Shown piece by piece: positions 33,796 to 45,433 of a stretch of 64,000 bases of DNA. Under the pieces are notes generated by a model. It was not told the DNA's origin. It did not search any database and saw nothing but the letters and a program-made list of their open reading frames with translations. Origin of the DNA: Merluccius polli. Lineage: Eukaryota > Chordata > Actinopteri > Gadiformes > Merlucciidae. The DNA lies in NCBI GenBank assembly GCA_030340625.1, contig JAOPHQ010005689.1, positions 764,001 through 828,000 on the forward strand. Reading direction: 5' to 3'. The translations under genes were made by a program, and so were the position numbers. Position 1 is the first letter of the stretch. Each line of letters opens with the position of its first letter.

Positions 33796-36684
33796 TTAGG
33801 AAAAATGGCGGGGTGGCCGCTGCTGTTGAGGCTGCTGCTTTTGGGACTCATAGCTCGGTGGCTGCATATAGCTAGCTGGCTGCTGCTTTTGGGGCTCATA
33901 GCTCGGTGGCTGCATGTAGCTAGGTGGCTGCTTCTTTTGGGGCTGCTGTTGGGGCACGTAGCTAGGTGGTGGCTGCATATAGCTTTGCGGCTGCTGCTTT
34001 GGAGGCTGCTGCTGGGGCACATGGCTAGTCAGCTGCTGCTTCTTTTGGGGCTGCTGCTGGGGCACATAGCGCGGCGGCTGCTGCTGCTGGGGCACATAGC
34101 TCGGCGGCTGCTGCTGCTCGTAGCTCGGCGGCTGCTGCTGCTCGTAGCTCGGCGGCTGCTGCTGCTGGGGCTCGTAGCTCGGCGGCTGCTGCTGCTGGGG
34201 CTCGTAGCTCGGTGGCTGCTGCTGCTGGGGCTCGTAGCTCGGTGGCTGCTGCTGGGGCTCGTAGCTCGGTGGCTGCTGCTGGGGCTCGTAGCTCGGTGGC
34301 TGCTGCGGCTCGTAGCTAGGTGGCTGCTGCGGCTCGTAGCTAGGTGGCTGCTGCGGCTCGTAGCTAGGTGGCTGCTGCTGTTGGGGCTCGTAGCTCGGCG
34401 GCTGCATATAGCTAGGTGGCTGCTGCTTTTGGGGCTGCTGCTTTTCGGGCACATAGCTAGGCGGCAGCTGCATATAGCTAGGTGGCTGCTGCTTTTGGGG
34501 CTGCTGCTTTTCGGGCACGTAGCTAGGTGGTGGCTGCATATAGCTTTGGGGCTGCTGCTTTGGAGGCTGCTGCTGGGGCACATGGCTAGGCGGCAGCTGC
34601 TGCTGCTGCTTTCGGGGCACATAGCTAGGCGGCGGCTGCTGCTGCTGCTTTTGGGGCACATAGCTAGGCGGCTGCTGCTGCTGCTGCTTTTGGGGCACAT
34701 AGCTAGGCGGTGGCTGCTGCTGCTTTTGGGGCACGTAGCTAGGCGGCGGTGGCTGCAGCTGCTGCTGCTGCTTTTGGGGCACGTAGCTAGGCGGCGGCTG
34801 TGGCTGCTGCTGCTTTTGGGGCATGTAGCTAGGCGGCGGCTGCGGCTGCTGCTTTTGGGGCACGTAGCTAGGCGGCGACTGCGGCTGCTGGGGCACGTAG
34901 CTAGGCGGCTGCGGCTGCTGCAGCTTTTGGGGCTGCTGCCTTTGGGGCTGCTGCCTTTGGGGCTGCTGCCTTTGGGGCTCATACTCAAGCGGCTGCATAT
35001 AGCTAGGCGGCGGCTGCTGCTGCTTTTGGGGCACGTAGCTAGGCGGCGGCTGCTGCTGCTTTTGGGGCACGTAGCTAGGCGGCGGCTGCTGCTGCTGCTT
35101 GTGGGGCACGTAGCTGGGCGGCGGCTGCTGCTGCTGCTTGTGGGGCACGTAGCTAGGCGGCGGCTGCTGCTGCTGCTTGTGGGGCACGTAGCTAGGTGGT
35201 GGCTGCATATAGCTTTGCGGCTGCTGCTTTGGAGGCTGCTGCTGGGGCACATGGCTAGTCAGCTGCTGCTTCTTTTGGGGCTGCTGCTGGGGCACATAGC
35301 GCGGCGGCTGCTGCTGCTGGGGCACATAGCTCGGCGGCTGCTGCTGCTGGGGCACATAGCTCGGCGGCTGCTCGTAGCTCGGCGGCTGCTGCTGCTCGTA
35401 GCTCGGCGGCTGCTGCTGCTGGGGCTCGTAGCTCGGCGGCTGCTGCTGCTGGGGCTCGTAGCTCGGCGGCTGCTGCTGCTGGGGCTCGTAGCTCGGTGGC
35501 TGCTGCTGCTGGGGCTCGTAGCTCGGTGGCTGCTGCTGGGGCTCGTAGCTCGGTGGCTGCTGCTGGGGCACGTAGCTAGGCGGCGGCTGCTGCTGCTGCT
35601 GCTTGTTGGGCACGTAGCTAGGCGGCGGGTGCTGCTGCTGCTGCTTGTGGGGCACGTAGCTAGGCGGCGGGTGCTGCTGCTGCTGCTTTTGGGGCACGTA
35701 GCTAGGCGGCGGCGGGTGCTGCTGCTGCTTTTGGGGCACGTAGCTAGGCGGCGGCGGCTGCAGCAGCTGCTTTTGGGGCACGTAGCTAGGCGGCGGCGGC
35801 TGCAGCTGCTTTTGGGGCACGTAGCTAGGCGGCGGCGGCTGCTGCTGCTGCTTTTGGGGCACGTAGCTAGGCGGCGGCTGCTGCTTTTGGGGCTGCTGCC
35901 TTTGGGGCTCGTAGCTTGGCGGCTGCATATAGCTAGGCTGCTGCTGCTTTTGGGGCTCGTACTCAAGCGGCTGCATATAGCTAGGCGGCTGCTGCTTTTG
36001 GGGGACGTAGCTAGGTGGCTGCTGCATATAGCTAGGTGGCTGCTTCTTTTGGGGCACGTATCTAGGTGGTGGCTGCATATAGCTTTGGAGCTGATGCCTT
36101 TGAGGTTGCTGCTGGGGCACATAGCTAGGTGGCTGCTGCTTTTGATGCTGCTGCTGGGGCACATAGCTAGGCGGCTGCTGCTGGGTCACGTAGCTAGGCG
36201 GCGGCTGCTGGGGCTGCTGCTGAGGCACGTAGCTTAGGGGCTGCTGAGGCTGCTCATAGCTAGGTGGCTGCTGGTGGTTTTGAGGCTGCTGGGGCACGGC
36301 GCTAGGCTGCCTTTGGGTGTGCTTCTGCTGAGGAATGTGGGCACCAGCTTCCTCTGACCCAAGGCTAGGCTGTTGTGGAGCAGATGTGGGCTGCTCTGCA
36401 TACGACTGGTATATGGGGGTTCTGACAAGACCTTGATATCCAAGCTTCCCAACCAACCCATTCCTGTAAGCTGTATAACATTGCACAAGTGTAAGCGCAC
36501 AGTTTTATGCATCTTAAATAAGGTTTATGATTAAACTCACCGTTTACTTGGCATACTGCAACAAGTAGACACAATTGCAGTACCCTAGAAGAGAAATCCC
36601 AGCTGTTTTAACACATCAACTGCAATACCTAACTGAATTAAGCACGTTAAAAAGAAATAGAAATTACCTTATTAGTAAAGCCAT
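33796..36684 (-). CDS. PQ5: secreted Pro/Gln/Tyr repeat protein, intact, about 911 aa
   Basis: Coding parts are 36668-36684, 36541-36584 and 33796-36470, with the same signal peptide and N-terminus as PQ3. The repeat zone is rearranged. After the PPPPSYVPQKQ and PPPSYVPHK units it carries an inserted C-terminal-type block, PPSYEPQQQ ... KKQQLTSHVPQQQPPK, at about 35190-35575. It then returns to PPPSYVPHK units, so this block occurs twice in one protein (again at 33970-34400). Despite this the PQ frame is open throughout and ends QQQRPPRHFS. Donor, terminal exon and AATAAA are present downstream. It is the tandem duplicate of PQ3 (period about 6.4 kb). Confidence 0.8.
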
Positions 36685-36884
36685 GGTGGCAGCCATCGCT
36701 CTGGACAGCTACTGCAGTAAATCTGTGCCCTTGGTGCATTAGCTATAAGTCCATTGAATTCAGAACTGTCTTAATATAGACCTGTGTCAGCTCAGCTGCT
36801 GAAGGTTTGTTTTAAAAGTTATTTACAGCCAATCACATTCTCCTCTGTCACTGATTGGTTTGAAACAAGGTGCAACTCAATCAT
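36685..36884 (-). promoter_or_regulatory. PQ5 core promoter
   Basis: TATA-like CTATATTAAG (minus strand) at 36770-36779, plus direct and inverted CCAAT motifs at about 36829 and 36854. Confidence 0.6.
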
Positions 36885-37680
36885 AATCACTGGTCCTAGT
36901 TGGGAGAGCTCTCTTGAATACAGTGTCACTTGTTTTTTCTCCCAGTGGTGCATTGTTTTATTAAAAATGACACTTGTGTTTTCATTTCAATTGGTTTAAA
37001 ACAGCTACCAATATCTTGTATATACTCCAGAATAAAATTATATTGCCAGCACAAATAAGAAAGATGTTTGCAGCCTCGCAAGAAAATTGATAAAAACAGG
37101 CCTCATATTTGACTTCTACAGACCAGTTGTGTCATAATGGCAAGCACCAAATGAAACTGCACAGATAGTATCTACTGTAGTGATTTACACCACAAATGTA
37201 TTATTGATTGGCCCCATCCAACTCCAGCACCATCTTATTCTTAGTCTAGATCAGGGCAAAAGGGTATGACACCAGTTAAGGAAGATCTTGATTTTCCTCC
37301 GACTCAGGTTGACAAAAACGTTGATTAAAGTCAATCATTTATGATCCACCCTTGTTTACCCTACTAGAGGATCTGTATAATGCTCATGTGTGATCCACTA
37401 GTCAGTGTTTAGTGGGAAAAATTAAGTTGATTAAAGTCAATGTAGTTCCATGTTTCTGAAGTTCTGCTGCAGTAGAAATGTCTGTTCAGGTGCCAGAGAT
37501 TACGTGGGTCTAGTTTTTACTGAAGTAAATGTAAAGATGGATTAAGCTTTAACAGAAGACGCAATTTTGAAGAAAAAAAAACACACCTATCGGCAATTTA
37601 AAGAGCCAAGCTAGTCTACCAGCATGCACACTGGCCAAGAACAAGGAAACATTTTAATAAAACCGATTTTTATTATTTTT
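36885..37680. repeat. array spacer between PQ5 and PQ6
   Basis: Full-length spacer nearly identical to that between PQ3 and PQ4. No gene. Confidence 0.7.
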
Positions 37681-37841
37681 CCGTAGACAGTCAACCCCAT
37701 GTCATTGTGGGACCTCCAGTGGCTAACCTGAGACCAAACGAAATGAGTCAGTGAATGACCTTCAGGAAACAAGTGCAGATATTAAACTTCAGATCTTAAT
37801 GATTGATTTGATATTATGCAGTGGCAATTAAGAAAACTTAC

Positions 37842-39212
37842 CCAATTGAAGTCAAGTAAGGTGGTGTACGTTCTGCATTAGGAGGGGTGGCCGCTGTTGT
37901 TGAGGCTGCTGCTTTTGGGGCACGTAGCTAGGTGGCTGCTGCTGGGGCACGTAGCTCGGCGGCTGCCGCTTTTGGGGCTGCTGGGGCTGGTAGCTCGGTG
38001 GCTGCTGCTGTTGGGGCTCGTAGCTCGGTGGCTGCTGCTTATGAGGCACGTAGCTAGGTGGTTGCTGCTTTTGGGGCTGCTGCTGTTGGGGCTCATAGCT
38101 TGGCGGCTGCATATAGCTAGGTGGCTGCTTCTTTTGGGGCTGCTGTTGGGGCACGTAGCTAGGTGGTGGCTGCATATAGCTTTGGGGCTGCTGCTTTGGA
38201 GGCTGCTGCTGGGGCACATAGCTAGGCGGCTGCTGCTTTTGAGGCGGCTGCTGGGGCACGTAGCTAGGCGGCGGCTGCTGGGGCATGTAGCTAGGCGGCG
38301 GCTGCTGCTGGGGCACGTAGCTAGGCGGCGGCTGCTGCTGCTGCTTCTGGGCACGTAGCTAGGCGGCGGCTGCTGCTGCTTTTGGGGCACGTAGCTAGGC
38401 GGCGGCTGCTGCTGCTTTTGGGGCACGTAGCTAGGCGGCGGCTGCAGCTTTTGGGGCTGCTGCCTTTGGGGCTCGTCGCTTGGCGGCTGCATATAGCTAG
38501 GCTGCTGCTGCTTTTGGGGCTCGTACTGAAGCGGCTGCATATAGCTAGGCGGCTGCTGCTGCTGCTGCTGATGCTGCTGCTTTTGGGGGATGTAGCTAGG
38601 CGGCGGCTGCTGCTGCTTTTGGGGGACATAGCTAGGTGGCTGCTGCATATAGCTAGGTGGCTGCTTCTTTTGGGGCACGTATCTAGGTGGTGGCTGCATA
38701 TAGCTTTGGAGCTGATGCCTTTGAGGCTGCTGCTGGGGCACATAGCTAGGTGGCTGCTGCTTTTGAGGCTACTGCACATGGCTAGGTGGCTGCTGCTTTT
38801 GAGGTTGCTGCTGGGGCACATAGCTAGGTGGCGGCTGCTGGGGCTGCTGCTGAGGCTGCTGCTGAGACACGTAGCTTAGGGGCTGCTGAGGCTGCTCATA
38901 GCTAGGTGGCTGGTGGTTTTGAGGCTGCTGGGGCACGGCGCTAGGCTGCCTTTGGGTGTGCTTCTGCTGAGGAATGTGGGCACCAGCTTCCTCTGACCCA
39001 AGGCTAGGCTGTTGTGGAGCAGATCTAGGCTGCTCTGCATACGACTGGTATATGGGGGTTCTGACAAGACCTTGATATCCAAGCTTCCCAGCCAACCCAT
39101 TCCTGTAAGCTGTATAACATTGCACAAGTGTAAGCGCACAGTTTTATGCATCTTTAATATCCAAGTTTAAGATTAAACTCACCATTTACTTGGCATACTG
39201 CAACAAGTAGAC
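37842..39212 (-). pseudogene. PQ6: promoterless PQ copy with nonsense codon
   Basis: Near twin of PQ4: the same HVQ-stop (38769-38771), the same deletion of promoter, exon 1 and part of exon 2 (join at 39212), and similar frame breaks. A unique 7-9 bp deletion at the old stop (TTAGGAGGGG instead of TTAGGAAAAATGGAGGGG) changes the C-terminus to RPPLLMQNVHHLT, stopping at 37852, only 10 nt before the exon 3 donor. One repeat monomer is missing relative to PQ4. Confidence 0.85.
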
Positions 39213-39950
39213 TTGTTTTTTCTCCCAGTGGTGCATTGTTTTATTAAAAATGACACGTGTTTTCATTTCAATTGGTATATAACGGCCACCAATGTCTCGT
39301 ATATATACAGTACACTCCAGAATTAAATTATATTGCCAGCACAAATAAGAAAGATGTTTGCAGCCTTGCAAGAAAATTGATAAAAAACAGGCCTCATTTG
39401 ACTTCTACAGACCAGTTGTGTGTCATGATGGCAAGCACCAAATGAAACTGCACAGATAGTATCTACTGTAGTGATTTACACCACAAATGTATTATCGATT
39501 GGCCCCATCCAACTCCATCTTATGCTAGATCAGGGCAAAAGGGTATGAGACCAGTTAAGGAAGATCTTGATTTTCCTCCGACTCAGGTTGACAAAACCTT
39601 GATTAAAGTCAATCATTTATGATCCGCCCTTGTTCACCCTACTAGAGGATCTGTATAATGCTCATGTGTGATCCACTAGTCAGTGTTTAGTGGGAAAAAT
39701 TAAGTTGATTAAAGTTAATGTAGTTCCATGTTTCTGAAGTTCTGCTGCAGTAGAAATGTCTGTTCAGGTGCCAGAGATTACATGGGTCTAGTTTTTAACT
39801 GAAGTAACTGTAAAGATGGATTACGCTTTAACAGAAGACGCAATTTTGGTAAAAAAAAAATAAAAAACGCACCTATCGGCAATTTAAAGAGCCAAGCTAG
39901 TCTACCAGCATGCACACTGGCCAAGAACAAGGAAACACTTTAATAAAACC
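39213..39950. repeat. array spacer between PQ6 and PQ7
   Basis: Short, promoter-deleted form of the spacer. No gene. Confidence 0.7.
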
Positions 39951-40152
39951 GATTTTTTATTATTTTTCCGTAGACAGTCAACCCCATGTCATTGTGGGAC
40001 CTCCAGTGGCTGACCTGAGACCAAATGAAATGAGTCAGTGAATGACCTTCAGGAAACAAGTGCAGATATTAAACTTCAAATCTTGATATTTTGCAGTGCT
40101 AATTAAGAAAACTTACCCAATTGAAGTCAAGTAAGGTGGTGTACGTTCTGCA

Positions 40153-43100
40153 TTAGGAAAAATGGCGGGGTGGCCGCTGCTGTTGAGGCTGCTGCTTTTG
40201 GGACTCATAGCTCGGTGGCTGCATATAGCTAGCTGGCTGCTGCTTTTGGGGCTCATAGCTCGGTGGCTGCATGTAGCTAGGTGGCTGCTTCTTTTGGGGC
40301 TGCTGTTGGGGCACGTAGCTAGGTGGTGGCTGCATATAGCTTTGCGGCTGCTGCTTTGGAGGCTGCTGCTGGGGCACATGGCTAGGCAGCTGCTGCTTTT
40401 GGGGCTCGTAGCTCGGTGGCTGCATATAGCTAGGCGGCTGCTTCTTTTGGGGCTGCTGCTGGGGCACATAGCGCGGCGGCTGCTGCTGCTGGGGCTCGTA
40501 GCTCGGCGGCTGCTGCTGGGGCTCGTAGCTCGGCGGCTGCTGCTGCTGGGGCTCGTAGCTCGGTGGCTGCTGGGGCTCGTAGCTCGGTGGCTGCTGGGGC
40601 TCGTAGCTCGGTGGCTGCTGCTGCTGGGGCTCGTAGCTCGGTGGCTGCTGCTGCTGGGGCTCGTAGCTCGGTGGCTGCTGCTGCTGGGGCTCGTAGCTCG
40701 GTGGCTGCTGCTGCTGGGGCTCGTAGCTCGGTGGCTGCTGCTGCTGGGGCTCGTAGCTCGGTGGCTGCTGCTGCTGGGGCTCGTAGCTCGGTGGCTGCTG
40801 CTGCTGGGGCTCGTAGCTCGGTGGCTGCTGCTGCTGGGGCTCGTAGCTCGGTGGCTGCTGCTGCTGGGGCTCGTAGCTCGGCGGCTGCATATAGCTAGGT
40901 GGCTGCTGCTTTTGGGGCTGCTGCTTTTCGGGCACATAGCTAGGCGGCAGCTGCATATAGCTAGGTGGCTGCTGCTTTTGGGGCTGCTGCTTTTCGGGCA
41001 CGTAGCTAGGTGGTGGCTGCATATAGCTTTGGGGCTGCTGCTTTGGAGGCTGCTGCTGGGGCACATGGCTAGGCGGCGGCTGCTGCTGCTTTTGGGGCAC
41101 ATAGCTAGGTGGTGGCTGCATATAGCTTTGGGGCTGCTGCTGTTGCTGCTGCTTTTGGGGCACATAGCTAGGCGGCGGCTGCTGCTGCTTTTGGGGCACG
41201 TAGCTAGGCGGCGGCTGTGGCTGCTGCTGCTTTTGGGGCACGTAGCTAGGCGGCGGCTGCGGCTGCTTTTGGGGCACGTAGCTAGGCGGCGGCTGCGGCT
41301 GCTGGGGCACGTAGCTAGGCGGCGGCGGCTGCTGCAGCTTTTGGGGCACGTAGGTAGGCGGCGGCGGCGGCTGCTGCAGCTTTTGGGGCTGCTGCCTTTG
41401 GGGCTCGTAGCTTGGCGGCTGCATATAGCTAGGCTGCTGCTGCTTTTGGGGCTCATACTCAAGCGGCTGCATATAGCTAGGCGGCGGCTGCTGCTGCTTT
41501 TGGGGCACGTAGCTAGGCGGCGGCTGCTGCTGCTTTTGGGGCACGTAGCTAGGCGGCGGCTGCTGCTGCTGCTTGTGGGGCACGTAGCTAGGCGGCGGCT
41601 GCTGCTGCTGCTTGTGGGGCACGTAGCTAGGCGGCGGCTGCTGCTGCTGCTTGTGGGGCACGTAGCTAGGCGGCGGCTGCTGCTGCTTGTGGGGCACGTA
41701 GCTAGGCGGCGGCTGCTGCTGCTGCTTTTGGGGCACGTAGCTAGGCGGCGGCTGCTGCTGCTTGTGGGGCACGTAGCGCGGCGGCGGCTGCTGCTGCTGC
41801 TGCTTGTGGGGCACGTAGCTAGGCGGCGGCGGCTGCTGCTGCTGCTTGTGGGGCACGTAGCTAGGCGGCGGCGGCTGCTGCTGCTGCTTGTGGGGCATGT
41901 AGCTAGGCGGCGGCTGCGGCTGCTTGTGTGGCACGTAGCTAGGCGGCGGCTGCTGCTGCTGCTTGTGGGGCACGTAGCGCGGCGGCGGCTGCTGCTGCTG
42001 CTTGTGGGGCACGTAGCGCGGCTGCTGCTGCTGCTGCTTGTGGGGCACGTAGCTAGGCGGCGGCTGCTGCTGCTGCTTGTGGGGCACGTAGCTAGGCGGC
42101 GGCTGCTGCTGCTGCTTGTAGGGCACGTAGCTAGGCGGCGGCTGCTGCTGCTTGTGGGGCACGTAGCTAGGCAGCGGCTGCTGCTGCTGCTTGTGGGGCA
42201 CGTAGCTAGGCGGCGGGTGCTGCTGCTGCTTGTGGGGCACGTAGCTAGGCGGCGGGTGCTGCTGCTGCTTGTGGGGCACGTAGCTAGGCGGCGGGTGCTG
42301 CTGCTGCTTTTGGGGCACGTAGCTAGGCCGCGGCGGGTGCTGCTGCTGCTTTTGGGGCACGTAGCTAGGCGGCGGCGGCTGCTGCAGCTGCTTTTGGGGC
42401 ACGTAGCTAGGCGGCGGCGGCTGCTGCAGCTGCTTTTGGGGCACGTAGCTAGGCGGCTGCTGCAGCTGCTTTTGGGGCACGTAGCTAGGCGGCGGCGGCT
42501 GCTGCAGCTGCTTTTGGGGCACGTAGCTAGGCGGCGGCGGCTGCAGCAGCTGCTTTTGGGGCACGTAGCTAGGCGGCGGCTGCTGCTGCTGCTTTTGGGG
42601 CACGTAGCTAGGCGGCGGCTGCTGCTTTTGGGGCTGCTGCCTTTGGGGCTCGTAGCTTGGCGGCTGCATATAGCTAGGCTGCTGCTGCTTTTGGGGCTCG
42701 TACTCAAGCGGCTGCATATAGCTAGGCGGCTGCTGCTTTTGAGGGACGTAGCTAGGTGGCTGCTGCATATAGCTTTGGAGCTGATGCCTTTGAGGTTGCT
42801 GCTGCGGCACATAGCTAGGTGGCTGCTGCTTTTGATGCTGCTGCTGGGGCACATAGCTAGGCGGCTGCTGCTGGGTCACGTAGCTTGGCGGCGGCTGCTG
42901 GGGCTGCTGCTGAGGCACGTAGCTTAGGGGCTGCTGAGGCTGCTCATAGCTAGGTGGCTGCTGGTGGTTTTGAGGCTGCTGGGGCACAGCGCTAGGCTGC
43001 CTTTGGGTGTGCTTCTGCTGAGGAATGTGGGCACCAGCTTCCTCTGACCCAAGGCTAGGCTGTTGTGGAGCAGATGTGGGCTGCTCTGCATACGACTGGT

Positions 43101-43374
43101 ATATGGGGGTTCTGACAAGACCTTGATATCCAAGCTTCCCAGCCAACCCATTCCTGTAAGCTGTATAACATTGCACAAGTGTAAGCGCACAGTTTTATGC
43201 ATCTTTAATAAAGTTTAAGATTAAACTCACCGTGTACTTGGCATACTGCAACAAGTAGACACAATTGCAGTACCCTAGAAGAGAAATCCCAGCTGTTTTA
43301 ACACATCAACTGCAATACCTAACTGAATTAAGCATGTTAAAAAGAAATAGAAATTACCTTATTAGTAAAGCCAT
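40153..43374 (-). CDS. PQ7: secreted Pro/Gln/Tyr repeat protein, intact, about 1022 aa
   Basis: Coding parts are 43358-43374, 43231-43274 and 40153-43160. The signal peptide matches PQ3, except that the last exon 2 codon is CAC (His) instead of AAC. The mature N-terminus is AYRNGLAGKLGYQG, as in PQ1. Repeats include PPPPSYVPQKQLQQ units (42360-42560), PPPSYVPHK plus Q units (41570-42300) and an uninterrupted run of PPSYEPQQQQ units (40490-40900). The C-terminus is QQQRPPRHFS. Downstream donor, acceptor and poly(A) signal are intact. A retrovirus-like element is inserted about 270 bp upstream of its TATA box (43738), leaving the core promoter intact but replacing distal upstream DNA. Confidence 0.8.
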
Positions 43375-43737
43375 GGTGGCAGCCATCGCTCTGGACAGCT
43401 ACTGCAGTAAATCTGTGCCCTTGGTGCATTAGCTATAAGTCCATTGAATTCAGAACTGTCTTAATATAGACCTGTGTCAGCTCAGCTGCTGAAGGTTTGT
43501 TTTAAAAGTTATTTACAGCCAATCACATTCTCCTCTGTCACTGATTGGTTTGAAACAAGGTGCAACTCAATCATAATCACTGGTCCTAATTAGTTGGGAG
43601 AGCTCTCTTGAATACAGTGTCACTTGTTTTTTCTCCCAGTGGTGCATTGTTTTATTAAAAATGACACTTGTGTTTTCATTTCAATTGGTTTATAACAGCT
43701 ACCAATATCTTGTATACTCCAGAATTAAATTATATTG
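43375..43737 (-). promoter_or_regulatory. PQ7 core promoter and remaining upstream DNA
   Basis: TATA-like CTATATTAAG (minus strand) at 43460-43469 and CCAAT motifs at about 43519 and 43544. Upstream homology to the other copies stops at 43737, where the LTR element begins. Its ATTG target duplication is at 43734-43737. Confidence 0.6.
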
Positions 43738-43946
43738 TGTTGCGAATTAATAACATGTATCATCAGGCTGTAAAATATCTGCACATAGCCAGGAGTAGAA
43801 ATAAATATACAAGTTGTAGTAACTGCACCTCAACACATGATGGCGGCAAACAATATACTGGGGGCGGCGCTTAACGCTAGCCATTGTGCGTCATGGAGGC
43901 CACGCCTCCTGCCCAGAGGCATCCGGCGGAAACATCCGGTTAGGAT

Positions 43947-45221
43947 TAGTGGTGGATTTCCTCGTTCGTTTGCGCGAACTAGTTCGCGTCGTTCAGTTCG
44001 CCATGAAGAGTCGTTCGTTCGTTCGTTCGTTCGTTCGTGTTTCCGGTAGCGCTGAATCATTCACTGACTCGTTCAGTCGTTCAGTCGTTCACTTAGCTCC
44101 TCCCTCGTTCGCGAATCACGAACGACTCGGCTCAGGGCTGTCATTCGCGAACGGCGACTGCCAGCCGAGTCGGTCAGACTCGGCTCCTCCTCGTTCACAC
44201 AACATTCAAACGAATCACGAATGCAGCTGAGTCGGTCTCGGACTCCCTAGTTCTTCTCATTTACTAACTAATCATGAAATCACGATTCACAATCGTGCAA
44301 TGGTGCTTGATGGCGTTAATAAATGTGTTAATAGCAAATACAACATTGTGTCTGGTTGAATATGTTAACATATGTATTTCATTTGAGTTCAACAGATTTA
44401 TTTAATGTATGCATAATGACATGTCAGGATCAAAATGCCCCGTTCCCCCCAATTCAACGTAACGTTAGACAAACCAAACGCAGCGCGATGTGTGTGTGTG
44501 TGTGTGTGTGTGTGGGGGGGGGGGGCGTAGTAGATTATTGGATGTTAATATATCAGCAAGATAATAGACTTGGTAAAGTTAGACACACCAAACGCAGCGC
44601 GATGTGTGTGTGTGTGTGTGTGTGTGGGGGGGGGGGGGGGGCGTAGTAGATTATTGGATGTTTAATATATCAGCAAGATAATAGACTTGATTTAGCAATG
44701 ATGAGTTTTAAAGTTAATGATGTACAGTTGTGTTTATTCTGGGCATATTTTATATTGCGGGTCCCGGCCGGGTTGCGTGCGTGAGAAGGAAGCATGAAAG
44801 AACGAGACAGATTGACGAGACATTCAAATATTTTATTAATCTGGCATGACACAGAAAATACAAAGACAGCATGTATTTACCATTTCACTGATATGTAAAT
44901 GTAAAAGGCAATATTCAAATGTGAAAGTGGTATTGTTAATGTGTCAACCATTCGAAAGCGTCCTAGACTGTCACAGACAGACAAAACAACATACATTGGC
45001 TGGCTCTCGTGATGACGAGTCGTGAGTGACGTCTCAGTCCTCGAGTCAATCAGTCAGCGAACGAGTCACGACTCGCGAATCAGCGGCGCCGCGAATCAGC
45101 GCGTCAGAGAGACTCAGCGAACGAGACGAACGACGCGAACGACGGTGGCGAACTAGGTCAGTTCGTTCACTTTAAAGAGTCGTTCGTTCGAACTAGTTCG
45201 TTCGCGAACGACCCATCACTA
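43947..45221. mobile_element. hAT-type non-autonomous element in the 5' LTR
   Basis: The ends TAGTGGTGGATTTCC and (other strand) TAGTGATGGGTCGTTCG define it. An exact 8-bp duplication, GTTAGGAT, flanks it (43939-43946 and 45222-45229). Both subterminal regions are rich in CGTTCG/GCGAACGA motifs that can pair. The centre holds a tandemly duplicated segment of about 120 bp (44461-44580 and 44581-44700) with (TG)n followed by G runs. No transposase ORF is present. It is younger than the LTR element it disrupts. Confidence 0.9.
44490..44641. repeat. two (TG)n(G)n tracts
   Basis: TG repeats followed by poly-G at about 44490-44525 and 44602-44641, part of the internal duplication of the hAT element. 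Confidence 0.85.
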
Positions 45222-45410
45222 GTTAGGATCAGAATCGTTCAGGCAGACCTCCAGAGGGACGCGCGGACGATCTCTCCACGCGCGTGGCATTTACATTTAC
45301 TTCCCCCACATGCTTGGTAGATTAAGATAACTAAACCTAAACAAATAAAGTGAGTTAAAAGCGATTCCTGTTGTCGGCGGCCTCCTTCCCTCGGAACACA
45401 ACCCCACAAT

Positions 45411-45433
45411 CTGGTGACTTCCCGACGTGATTC
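45411..45433 (+). other. putative primer-binding site
   Basis: TGGTGACTTCCCGACGTGAT starts at 45412, directly after the 5' LTR and a short AT/C spacer. TGG at this place is the usual start of a tRNA-complementary primer site. The matching tRNA was not identified. Confidence 0.5.

Larger units (their letters stand above)
43738..45408 (+). repeat. 5' LTR, split by a hAT element
   Basis: 388 bp of LTR sequence once the 1275-bp insertion and its 8-bp duplication are discounted. The two parts (43738-43946 and 45230-45408) match the 3' LTR with no differences noted by eye. AATAAA lies near 45345. Confidence 0.85.
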
